This document shows positions 1 through 5,405 of a stretch of 15,759 nt of DNA, piece by piece. The DNA comes from Verrucomicrobiota bacterium (GTDB taxonomy: Bacteria > Verrucomicrobiota > Verrucomicrobiia > Opitutales > Opitutaceae): the NCBI GenBank assembly GCA_023457035.1, contig JAEWNN010000111.1:1-15759 (forward strand), in the 5' to 3' direction. The position numbers and the translations under genes are program-made. The notes beneath the pieces are model-generated. The model was not told the origin of the DNA, ran no database searches, and was given only the letters and a program-made list of their open reading frames with translations. The stretch's first letter is position 1. Each line of letters begins with the position of its first letter.

Positions 1-357
1 CGCCAGCGCGTCGCCACGCACGCGCCAACCGGGGGCCACTTGCGCGCCCCATCCGGCCAGTTCGCTGTCGCGCGCACTGCGCAATGGCGCCGCGATCGCG
101 CCGGCCAACGCCACACCGAACAACCACGCCAACGCCGTGCACGTGCCGTCGCCGGGGGTCACCACCACCTCACCCGCACCGATCCCGGCGGCGGTACACT
201 GCGCCGCCGCCGCGCGCACCGCTTCGCCAAACTCCCGCCCCGTGCACACCTCCGCGTCGCCCACCCAAAGCGCGCGGGCGGCGCGGCGGTCGACCAGATC
301 GAGCAGGATCTGCGGGCTGAAGGCCGGGTTGGCGCGCATGGCGGAATCTTCAGCCAT
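1..357 (-). CDS. AMP-forming acyl ligase (ANL superfamily), N-terminal part only
   Basis: This is the first 119 codons of a gene that runs off the left edge of the window. The protein begins MAEDSAMRANPAF and has the usual ANL adenylate-forming N-terminus: a 'W-x-G-D' strand followed by a 'GREFGEAVRAAAAQC' helix, a 'GIGAGEVVV' turn, and a 'LAWLFGVALAGAIAAPL' helix and strand. The AMP-binding P-loop and later core motifs would lie beyond the edge, so the substrate cannot be judged. The ATG at 357-355 overlaps the stop of the SDR gene by 8 nt; a second in-frame ATG lies at 339-337. Overlap with the SDR and ACP genes implies translational coupling. By family knowledge such enzymes activate a carboxylic acid as an acyl-AMP and load it onto CoA or a carrier protein. 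Loading the neighbouring ACP is my inference. Confidence 0.72.
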   Translation of the reverse strand, partial: MAEDSAMRANPAFSPQILLDLVDRRAARALWVGDAEVCTGREFGEAVRAAAAQCTAAGIGAGEVVVTPGDGTCTALAWLFGVALAGAIAAPLRSARDSELAGWGAQVAPGWRVRGDALA

Positions 358-1060
358 TCACCCCGCCGAGATAAAGCACCTGGCCGGTGACAAAGCCGCT
401 GCCGGGCGCGAGGAAGAACTCCACGACATTGATCACATCTTCCACCGTACCGAGGCGCCGGATCGCCTGGCGCCCGAGCAACGCGGTCAGCTTGGCCGCC
501 GGCACGTTCTTGATCAGGTCGGTGGGCAGCGGCGTGGGCCCCACGGCGTTGACCGTCACCCCGGCGGGGCCGAGTTCGCGGGCCAGTACCTGGGTGAACG
601 ACTCCACCGCCGCCTTGCTCGCCGCGTAGATCGCCTCGCCCTCGAGCCGCAGCGGCGTGGCCACGGTCGTGAAGTTCACGATTCGGCCCGCCTTCCGCCG
701 CACCATCGCCTTCGCCGCCTCGCGACAGAAGAGGAACGTGCCGTGGAAGTTCGTCGCCATGATCCGCTGCGCGGTATCCGCGGGGGTGAGCAACGCGTGG
801 TTCATCGCCGCGATGCCCGCGTTGTTGACCAACGCGTCGATCCGCCCGAAGCGGCGCACCACCGCGCGCACCATCGCCACCACCGCCACCTCGTCGCCCA
901 CCTCCAGCTCCCAGTGCGCATAGCGCCGGTGCTGGAGCGTCGCCGGCCCACGGCTGCACCCGCACACCGTGTCCCCCTGCCGGAGAAAATGCTCGGCCAG
1001 CCCGCGGCCGATGCCACGACTGGTGCCCGTAATGAGGACGACGCGACGATTCTTCTTCAT
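350..1060 (-). CDS. Short-chain dehydrogenase/reductase (FabG-like)
   Basis: This 236-residue classical SDR is a cytosolic NAD(P)-dependent oxidoreductase. The Rossmann glycine motif TGTSRGIG is at residues 11-18, NNAG at 79-82, the conserved Asn at 104, and the catalytic YAASK at 145-149. The residue 13 before the catalytic Tyr, normally Ser, is Thr132 here, a conservative but noticeable change. The C-terminal 'GFVTGQVLYLGGVNG' is the usual SDR end. The ATG at 1060-1058 overlaps the ACP stop in an ATGA arrangement, and the gene's own stop overlaps the ligase start, so the three genes form one minus-strand operon. FabG-like enzymes reduce 3-oxoacyl-ACP to 3-hydroxyacyl-ACP. With a dedicated ACP and ligase beside it, a role in making a hydroxyacyl group for a surface polysaccharide or secondary metabolite is plausible but unproven. 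Confidence 0.88.
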   Translation of the reverse strand: MKKNRRVVLITGTSRGIGRGLAEHFLRQGDTVCGCSRGPATLQHRRYAHWELEVGDEVAVVAMVRAVVRRFGRIDALVNNAGIAAMNHALLTPADTAQRIMATNFHGTFLFCREAAKAMVRRKAGRIVNFTTVATPLRLEGEAIYAASKAAVESFTQVLARELGPAGVTVNAVGPTPLPTDLIKNVPAAKLTALLGRQAIRRLGTVEDVINVVEFFLAPGSGFVTGQVLYLGGVNG

Positions 1061-1395
1061 GTGCGCGGCTCTCCGGATGCGGTCGGCGGACGCGCGGCGT
1101 CCCCCGCCGGCTCGGCCAGAAGCTCCAGCACGTAGGCGACGAGCGCATCCACATCACGGAAGGGCGAGCGGCTGCGGCTCATCGCCCGCTCGCTGGCGAG
1201 CACCAGCTCGCGGCCGTACTCCTCGGCGAGGCGATATTCGAGATCAGCCAGAAAGTTCACCAGCCCGAGGCTGTCGAGCGCGCCGCCCGGCCCGAAGAGC
1301 ACGGGATTGGCGGCGCCGGCCCCGCCAGCGGCGGGCAGCAGGTCCAGGATCAGTCGGCGGAGCGACGAGGGATCGGCGGGTTTGTGGGGAGGCAT
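1057..1395 (-). CDS. Acyl carrier protein (phosphopantetheine-binding)
   Basis: The predicted protein has 112 residues. A PP-binding core contains the phosphopantetheine attachment motif 'GGALDSLGLVNFL' with Ser42, followed by an acidic helix ('ADLEYRLAEEYG') and a closing helix ('FRDVDALVAYVLELL'). This matches ACP helices II to IV. It is longer than housekeeping AcpP (about 78 residues), with a Pro-rich N-terminal lead and a disordered C-terminal tail. The fatty-acid synthesis neighbours fabD, fabF or plsX are not seen here. The start ATG at 1395-1393 has no close Shine-Dalgarno sequence; a small hairpin sits just upstream. It is the first gene of the ACP-SDR-ligase operon and overlaps the SDR by 4 nt. 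It is probably a specialised carrier loaded by the adjacent ligase (inference). Confidence 0.8.
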   Translation of the reverse strand: MPPHKPADPSSLRRLILDLLPAAGGAGAANPVLFGPGGALDSLGLVNFLADLEYRLAEEYGRELVLASERAMSRSRSPFRDVDALVAYVLELLAEPAGDAARPPTASGEPRT

Positions 1396-1404
1396 GGAGA
1401 ATCA

Positions 1405-1420
1405 GGAGAATCGCTTCTCC
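1405..1420 (-). promoter_or_regulatory. Leader hairpin in front of the ACP gene
   Basis: On the minus strand GGAGAA and TTCTCC form a perfect 6-bp stem with a GCGA tetraloop, a GNRA type. The stem ends 9 nt before the ATG. The sequence GATTCTCC is repeated immediately downstream, next to the start codon, so the GGAGAA arm could pair with either copy. GGAGAA is also the only Shine-Dalgarno-like string nearby, though it lies too far from the ATG to be a normal ribosome site. The structure is seen directly; a regulatory role is inferred. Confidence 0.3.
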
Positions 1421-1430
1421 GTTGGTGCGA

Positions 1431-1467
1431 CCGGGGACACCTCCGAAAAACAGTGGGTGTTGCCCGG
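1431..1467 (-). promoter_or_regulatory. Imperfect stem-loop between tRNA-Val and ACP
   Basis: The plus-strand arms CCGGGGACACC (1431-1441) and GGGTGTTGCCCGG (1455-1467) pair through CCGGG/CCCGG and ACACC/GGTGT with small bulges, leaving a loop of about 13 nt that contains an A5 run. It sits downstream of the tRNA on the minus strand. It could be the tRNA terminator, a processing structure, or part of the ACP leader. No T tract follows the stem on the minus strand, so a classic terminator is not certain. Confidence 0.3.
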
Positions 1468-1555
1468 CTCGGCAACCGCTATTCTCAGGATACGGCCCCA
1501 AGTCCATGCCACCCAGTGGCTGCGCTGGGACGGCGGCAGACAGCCCGTTGGTGAG

Positions 1556-1631
1556 TGGTGGACGGCAAGGGATTCGAACCCCTGACCCTCTCGGTGTAAA
1601 CGAGACGCTCTAACCGCTGAGCTAGCCGTCC
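1556..1631 (-). tRNA. tRNA-Val (anticodon UAC)
   Basis: A full cloverleaf can be folded on the minus strand: acceptor GGACGGC/GCCGTCC, D arm GCTC/GAGC, anticodon stem TCTCG/CGAGA around the loop TTTACAC (anticodon TAC), a 5-nt variable loop, T arm AGGGG/CCCTT with loop TTCGAAT, discriminator A, and an encoded CCA at 1558-1556. The length is 76 nt including CCA. Anticodon UAC reads valine GUA and, by wobble, other GUN codons. All stems pair, with one G-U in the T stem, so it should be functional. The nearest downstream gene on the same strand is the ACP gene, 160 nt away. Confidence 0.97.
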
Positions 1632-1644
1632 AAAATCGGCGCCG

Positions 1645-1674
1645 ACTAAAGGGCGAAGTTTCGCCGCTGGGCAA
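1645..1674 (-). promoter_or_regulatory. Candidate sigma-70-type promoter for tRNA-Val
   Basis: On the minus strand TTGCCC (1674-1669, 4 of 6 matches to TTGACA) is separated by 18 nt from TTTAGT (1650-1645, 4 of 6 matches to TATAAT). This would start transcription about 7 nt before the tRNA 5' end at 1631. Spacing and position fit, but the hexamers are weak. Confidence 0.33.
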
Positions 1675-1782
1675 GGCTTTTGCCGAGCGAGGCGAACGCG
1701 AAAGCGCCAACCCGCGCACCCGACACTCCGCCCCTCTCGTGCGGACAGTCCAACGCCATCGCACACGCGTGCCGACCCAGTC

Positions 1783-1803
1783 GGTCCGGTCTCCGACCGG
1801 ACC
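1783..1803. repeat. Palindromic intergenic repeat, copy A
   Basis: A perfect 9-bp inverted repeat, GGTCCGGTC and GACCGGACC, flanks a TCC loop. The same architecture, with compensating base changes, recurs at 1889-1911, 7813-7835 and 7893-7915. It is intergenic, with no protein product, in the tRNA-asd spacer. Confidence 0.75.
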
Positions 1804-1888
1804 CGCCCGGCCCGGGCCATTGCCTGCGGCGGGTAGTGTTTCTCGCGGACCTTCGGCGCGGGTCGCCGGCTGCGGCCATATCCCTCGC

Positions 1889-1911
1889 GGCCGGTCGCAG
1901 ACCGGCCCCAC
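1889..1911 (-). repeat. Palindromic intergenic repeat, copy B
   Basis: Perfect 8-bp arms GGCCGGTC and GACCGGCC surround a 3-nt loop. Read on the minus strand it begins GTGGG and then forms the hairpin with loop TGC. This matches the geometry of the GTAGG-plus-hairpin copy at 7893-7915 with single substitutions. It lies between the tRNA and the asd terminator. Confidence 0.7.
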
Positions 1912-1922
1912 GTGGCCAGCCC

Positions 1923-1954
1923 GAAAAAGGAAGAGGCCGGACTCGCGTCCGGCC
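1923..1954 (-). terminator. Intrinsic terminator of asd
   Basis: On the minus strand, about 30 nt after the asd stop, GGCCGGAC and GTCCGGCC form a perfect 8-bp GC stem with a 4-nt GCGA loop. The run TCTTCCTTTTTC follows. Stem, position and T-rich tail fit a rho-independent terminator. The gene-free stretch 1632-1984 otherwise holds only the two palindromic repeats and the tRNA promoter region. Confidence 0.8.
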
Positions 1955-1984
1955 CCAAGAGTTCTTCGGTCGATCAACCCGCGC

Positions 1985-3016
1985 TCAGGCGGCGGGCACG
2001 CGGAGCAGGCCGCGGGCGATGAGCGTCTCGGCCACCTGGATGGCGTTGAGCGCGGCGCCCTTCCAGAGGTTGTCGCCGCTCACCCAGAACGAGAGACCGT
2101 TGTCGAAGGCCGTGTCCTTGCGGATGCGGCCCACGCCGCACTTCACCTTGCGGGTGAAATCGAGCGGGGTCGGATAGAGGCGGTTCGCCGGATCGTCCAC
2201 GAGCTCGGCGCCCGGGAACGCCGCCACGGCCGCGCGGGCCTGGGCGACATCGACCGGCTTCTCGAACTCGGCCGAGACCGAGATCGAGTGCGCCTGCACG
2301 ACGGGCACGCGCACGCAGGTGGCGGAGACGCGCAGCTCGGGCAGCCCCATGATCTTGCGGCTCTCCAGCATCATCTTGTTCTCCTCGCCGGTGTAGAGGT
2401 CCGGGCCGAAGGTATCGACCTGCGGGATGCAGTTGAACGCGATCTGGTAGGGATAGACCTTCTTCACGATCGGCGCGCCGGTCTGGAGGGCCTTGACCTG
2501 CTGGGCCAGCTCGCGGATCGCCTCGGCGCCGGTGCCGGAGACGGACTGGAAGGTGGAGATGATGACGCGCTTGGCGGTGAACGCCTGATGCAACGGCCAC
2601 AGGCCCATGAGGGTCACCGCGGTCGAGCAGTTCGGGTTGGCGATGATGCCCTTGTGGCGCGCGAGCTGGTCGGCGTTGATCTCCGGCACCACGAGCGGAA
2701 TGTCCGCCTCCATGCGCAGCGCCGAACTCTTGTCGATGACCACGCAGCCGGACGCGACAGCGTCCTTGGCGAAGGCGCGCGTCACCGAGCCGCCGGCGGC
2801 GAAGAAGGCGAGGTCGAGCCCGGCAAATGCGCCGTTCTTGGCCTCCTGCACGGTGAGCTTCTTGCCGAACGCTTCGACGGTCTTCCCGGCGCTGCGCGCC
2901 GAGGCGAGAAGCCGGATCTCCCCGAAGGGGAAATCACGCATCTCGAGCAACCGGATCAACTCTTGACCGACGGCGCCAGTGGCCCCGACGATGCCGACAT
3001 TGTAAGCCTTCTTCAT
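1985..3016 (-). CDS. asd: Aspartate-semialdehyde dehydrogenase
   Basis: This 343-residue cytosolic enzyme reduces aspartyl-4-phosphate to aspartate semialdehyde with NADPH, the branch point to lysine/diaminopimelate, threonine and methionine. The NADP-binding GATGAVG is at residues 11-17, the 'DKSSALRM' substrate loop near 95-102, and the active-site Cys130 in 'ANPNCST'. The dimerisation domain carries 'STFQSVSGTGAEA'. Length and motifs match the bacterial Asd family. I chose the ATG at 3016-3014 (MKKAYNVGIVG) because the Rossmann strand follows directly; an ATG two codons upstream gives MTMKK. The gene starts head to head with the L,D-transpeptidase gene, so its promoter must lie inside that gene's 5' end or the mRNA must be leaderless. 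lysC and thrC of the same pathway lie 3 to 7 kb away on the same strand. Confidence 0.96.
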   Translation of the reverse strand: MKKAYNVGIVGATGAVGQELIRLLEMRDFPFGEIRLLASARSAGKTVEAFGKKLTVQEAKNGAFAGLDLAFFAAGGSVTRAFAKDAVASGCVVIDKSSALRMEADIPLVVPEINADQLARHKGIIANPNCSTAVTLMGLWPLHQAFTAKRVIISTFQSVSGTGAEAIRELAQQVKALQTGAPIVKKVYPYQIAFNCIPQVDTFGPDLYTGEENKMMLESRKIMGLPELRVSATCVRVPVVQAHSISVSAEFEKPVDVAQARAAVAAFPGAELVDDPANRLYPTPLDFTRKVKCGVGRIRKDTAFDNGLSFWVSGDNLWKGAALNAIQVAETLIARGLLRVPAA

Positions 3017-3020
3017 GGTC

Positions 3021-3560
3021 ATGGATTCGAAATTGGAGTTCGTGAGCGATAAGTGCGCCGCGCTGGGGATCAAGCCCACAGTCCGGCTGCTGCACGTTTC
3101 GCTCAACGACCAGACCCTCCGGTTTTTCCAGTCCGGCCAGCTGAAAAAGACCTACGTCGTGTCCACCTCGAAGCGCCCGCCATCCAATCGCAAGGGCTCG
3201 CTGGGCACCCCCACCGGCCTGCACAAGATCGACGAGAAGATCGGCGCCGGCTCCCCCCCCGGCATCGTCTTCAAGGGTCGGCGCAGCACCGGTTTCCATT
3301 TCCACGAGTACCACCCCGCCGCAGCGGACAGCACGGACTTCGTCACCTCGCGCATCCTCTGGCTGCGCGGCCTCGAGCCGGGCGTGAACGCGGGCGGCGA
3401 TGTCGATTCCCACAGCCGCTACATCTACATCCACGGCACCAACCACGAGGCCGACCTCGGCCGCCCCGCCAGCCACGGCTGCGTGCGCATGGGCAATCTC
3501 GACATCGTCGAACTCTTCGAACACGTCCGCACCGGCGACCTGGTCTGGATCGCGCCGTAG
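3021..3560 (+). CDS. L,D-transpeptidase (YkuD domain)
   Basis: The protein has about 179 residues from this start. The YkuD catalytic motif is present: 'YIYIHGTNHEADLGRPASHGCVRM', with the catalytic Cys in SHGCVRM at about residue 154 and the upstream His in IHGTN. By family knowledge these enzymes make 3-3 cross-links in peptidoglycan or attach proteins to it, using a Cys thioester. No signal peptide, lipobox or membrane segment is visible at the N-terminus (MDSKLEFVSDKCAALGIK), which is odd for an enzyme that normally acts in the periplasm. The start is uncertain: ATG at 3015, ATG at 3021, or GTG at 3042 (GGAG lies only 3 nt before it). It is divergent from asd with overlapping 5' ends. It converges with the STAS-like gene; a GC hairpin lies between their stops. 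Confidence 0.88.
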   Translation: MDSKLEFVSDKCAALGIKPTVRLLHVSLNDQTLRFFQSGQLKKTYVVSTSKRPPSNRKGSLGTPTGLHKIDEKIGAGSPPGIVFKGRRSTGFHFHEYHPAAADSTDFVTSRILWLRGLEPGVNAGGDVDSHSRYIYIHGTNHEADLGRPASHGCVRMGNLDIVELFEHVRTGDLVWIAP

Positions 3561-3570
3561 ACCCGCCCCT

Positions 3571-3586
3571 CCGGCCGCCCGGCCGG
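3571..3586. terminator. Hairpin between convergent genes
   Basis: CCGGCCG and CGGCCGG form a 7-bp stem with a 2-nt CC centre between the transpeptidase stop and the stop of the convergent gene at 3588. No T tract follows on either strand, so it may be a weak or factor-assisted bidirectional terminator. The structure is certain; the function is inferred. Confidence 0.4.
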
Positions 3587-3587
3587 A

Positions 3588-4016
3588 TCACTTCACCGCG
3601 ACATCGCGCCCGGCGTCGCACTCCCCGTCGAGGTCGAAATCGGCCTCGTCGCCGGTGAGCCAAGCCCGCGCGCGCTCCTCCGACTCGAAGATCTCGATGG
3701 TGAGATTGGGGCTGTGGTTGCAGGCCTTGAACAGGCGGGCCAGGGCGAGCTTCTCCGGCGTGTTCACCACCGCGGCGGCCTTCACCGGGTAAGGGATCTT
3801 CTCGCGTTTCCGCAGCAGCGAGAAGGTGTAGACCACGAGCGGCTGGAAGCGGTACCCCGTCATCTGGTCGAAGGTGTGGAGCACGTACGGCACGAACCCC
3901 AGCGAGGCCGCCAGCGCCGGCATGTTCTTCCCGAAGGTCTGCAGATCCTCGCGGGTGATGATGCCGTACCAGTTGAAATGGAGGATGTCGTCCTCGACAG
4001 CGTGAGTGAAGGGCAT
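3588..4016 (-). CDS. Small SpoIIAA/STAS-like domain protein
   Basis: This 142-residue soluble protein begins MPFTHAVEDDILHFNWYGIIT. The pattern suggests a SpoIIAA-like (STAS/SEC14-type) fold: an initial 'hhxhxhxGxIT' beta hairpin, a helix ('REDLQTFGKNMPALAASL'), a middle strand ('KAAAVVNTPEKLALARLF'), and the closing strand and helix 'TIEIFESEERARAWLTG', a typical 'F-x-x-x-x-x-A-x-x-W-L' end. The family is poorly characterised; roles in stress signalling or phospholipid binding have been proposed for relatives, and none can be assigned here. The C-terminal tail is acidic and then Ala/Val-rich. No signal peptide or membrane segment is present. The gene converges with the transpeptidase gene and follows the DUF2293 gene after 98 nt that contain a hairpin, so it probably has its own promoter. 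Confidence 0.6.
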   Translation of the reverse strand: MPFTHAVEDDILHFNWYGIITREDLQTFGKNMPALAASLGFVPYVLHTFDQMTGYRFQPLVVYTFSLLRKREKIPYPVKAAAVVNTPEKLALARLFKACNHSPNLTIEIFESEERARAWLTGDEADFDLDGECDAGRDVAVK

Positions 4017-4048
4017 GATGCGGATCGATGACCGTCGGGCGGGGAAAC

Positions 4049-4079
4049 GGACTCAAGGCGCCGGCGCCCCGGACTCAAG
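4049..4079. repeat. Direct repeat CGGACTCAAG x2 upstream of the STAS-like gene
   Basis: The decamer CGGACTCAAG occurs at 4049-4058 and again at 4070-4079, 21 bp apart (two helical turns), with the self-complementary GGCGCCGGCGCC in between (4057-4068). It lies 33-63 nt upstream of the STAS-like gene's start. A two-site operator is possible, but the second copy also belongs to the DUF2293 terminator hairpin. Confidence 0.45.
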
Positions 4080-4098
4080 TGCGTTCTTGGTCCGCGCC
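4063..4098 (-). terminator. Bulged hairpin after the DUF2293 gene
   Basis: Plus-strand segments GGCGC (4063-4067), GGAC (4071-4074) and CAAG (4076-4079) pair with CTTG (4086-4089), GTCC (4090-4093) and GCGCC (4094-4098) around a 6-nt loop. This gives 13 bp with small bulges, beginning about 17 nt after the DUF2293 stop on the minus strand. No T run follows, so terminator function is tentative. Confidence 0.35.
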
Positions 4099-4114
4099 CC
4101 GCGGCCGCGTGCGA

Positions 4115-4795
4115 TCACGCCCCGACCACCGCCCGCCACAGGGGGCAACTCGCGCGATCGATCGACTCGCCGCGGCGATACCGCGCCAACAGTTGCACCG
4201 AACGCTGCGCAAGCATCCGCCGCACCTCGCGGCGCTGCCCCTTCACGCGCGGAATGACCATGTTGTCGTAGCCCGTGGTCTGGTGTCGCATCCACGCGAT
4301 GGTGGCAGCCTCGGCGCGGTCCTCGAGCGGGATGCGCTCGGTCCGCGCCACCGTGCCGCTCCCGACCGGGGTGGCGTGCGCCGCGATCAGCCCGGCCATC
4401 CGCTCGGCGACCTCGCCGTGCACCGGGTGGAAGCCGAGGAACGCCCGCACGGCGCCGCGGAAATCCTCCACGTATTCGGCCTGCTCGGCCGCGCGGCGCG
4501 CGCGCCCGGCCTCGAGTTTCCGCGTGTACGCCGGATCCATGCGCTCAACCAGCAGTTCCGCGCGCAGCGCCTCGATCCGCGCCGCGGGCGCCCAGATCCC
4601 GCGCGAGAAACGCTTGTTGCCCTTCTGCTCGATCACCGTCCACGACGGGCCGTCGGCCTTGATGCGGCGGCTCAGCGCGGCGTCGCCGGGCGGCAACAGC
4701 GCCCAGTCGTCGGGCACCACCAGCACGCGGCCATCGCTGGCCAGCACGCGGCGCGGCAGGGAGAACGGGCGGACTTCGCGGGTCTCTGTCGACAT
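4115..4795 (-). CDS. DUF2293 domain-containing protein, function unknown
   Basis: This 226-residue cytosolic protein begins MSTETREVRPFSLPRR. The C-terminal half has the features I associate with DUF2293: 'HATPVGSGTVARTERIPLEDRAEAATIAWMRHQTTGYDNM' followed by a very basic helix ('RVKGQRREVRRMLAQRSVQLLARYRRGE'). The N-terminal half carries 'DALSRRIKADGPSW'-like and 'RFSRGIWAP' segments and a long charged helix. The basic 'R-x-R-R-E-V-R-R' helix could bind nucleic acid, but no function is established and none is claimed. I chose the ATG at 4795-4793 because upstream in-frame codons enter the HIT gene's 3' end and do not look conserved. The gene follows the HIT gene by 58 nt, so the two may be co-transcribed. 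Confidence 0.75.
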   Translation of the reverse strand: MSTETREVRPFSLPRRVLASDGRVLVVPDDWALLPPGDAALSRRIKADGPSWTVIEQKGNKRFSRGIWAPAARIEALRAELLVERMDPAYTRKLEAGRARRAAEQAEYVEDFRGAVRAFLGFHPVHGEVAERMAGLIAAHATPVGSGTVARTERIPLEDRAEAATIAWMRHQTTGYDNMVIPRVKGQRREVRRMLAQRSVQLLARYRRGESIDRASCPLWRAVVGA

Positions 4796-4853
4796 GAGGC
4801 CGGCAAGGCTCAATGCGCCGCCGGCGCAGGCAAGCCAACAGATCCGGGCGCGA

Positions 4854-5327
4854 TCACTCCAACTGCGCGCGGATCCGCGCCGCGATGGGCTCCAGTTCGC
4901 GCACTGGCACCCGTTCCCCCACGTGGCTCTGCCCGCCGGCATCACCCGCGTGCCGCGGGACGACGTGCAGATGGGTGTGGAAAACCGTCTGGCCTGCCGC
5001 CACACCGGCGTTCATCCGGAAGTTGAATCCCTCGGCCGGCAACCCGGCCCTCCGGATCGCCCGGGCGATCTTCTGGGCGACGACCATCAGCTCCTTCGCG
5101 GTGTCGGCCGGAACCGTGAGGATGTCGGCGGCGTGCTGCACCGGCACCACCAGGACGTGTCCGGGGTTGTGCGGCGCGATGTCCATGAACGCGACCACGC
5201 GCTCGTCGCGATAGACGATCGCCGCCTCGGCCCGACCAGCCGCGATCTCGCAAAACACGCACGTTTTCGGCTCCCCGGCGAACGCGACGCCGGCGACCAG
5301 GAACAAACCAATCAGGAGAAGGCGCAT
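4854..5327 (-). CDS. HIT-family nucleotide hydrolase with an N-terminal signal-like segment
   Basis: The protein has 157 residues. The histidine-triad motif HTHLH is at residues 117-121 (nucleophile His119), with a zinc-type C-x-x-C at 23-26 and the 'FMDIAPHNPGHVLVVP' core near 47-62. HIT proteins of the HINT branch cleave nucleoside phosphoramidates or dinucleotides and are normally cytosolic. Here the core is preceded by MRLLLIGLFLVAGVAFAGEP: a short basic start, a hydrophobic stretch and a possible AFA cleavage site. This looks like a Sec signal peptide and would place the enzyme in the periplasm. The start ATG at 5327-5325 is preceded by GAGGGC; an in-frame upstream start at 5360 exists but has weaker context. 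The gene lies between a methyltransferase gene (78 nt upstream) and the DUF2293 gene on the same strand. Confidence 0.85.
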   Translation of the reverse strand: MRLLLIGLFLVAGVAFAGEPKTCVFCEIAAGRAEAAIVYRDERVVAFMDIAPHNPGHVLVVPVQHAADILTVPADTAKELMVVAQKIARAIRRAGLPAEGFNFRMNAGVAAGQTVFHTHLHVVPRHAGDAGGQSHVGERVPVRELEPIAARIRAQLE

Positions 5328-5360
5328 GCCCTCAGGTAGCACGCCATCTCCGGTTGCCAA

Positions 5361-5380
5361 GCCCCGACCGGGAGCGGGGC
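5361..5380 (-). terminator. Hairpin after the methyltransferase gene
   Basis: GCCCCG (5361-5366) and CGGGGC (5375-5380) form a 6-bp stem with an 8-nt loop, about 25 nt after the methyltransferase stop on the minus strand. Only two T residues follow the stem. It is a weak candidate terminator in the 78-nt spacer before the HIT gene. Confidence 0.3.
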
Positions 5381-5405
5381 AACGACCTTCGCCCGCCCCA
5401 CCCGC

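Noticed and set aside
1556..1640. tRNA as an integration (att) site
   Set aside because: No integrase gene and no second copy of the tRNA 3' end was found in the window.
1402..1977. A minus-strand open frame spanning the tRNA
   Set aside because: It reads through the tRNA gene and hairpin repeats, so it is not coding.
1739..3052. A plus-strand open frame opposite asd
   Set aside because: It crosses two palindromic repeats and the asd terminator; its composition is typical of an antisense shadow.
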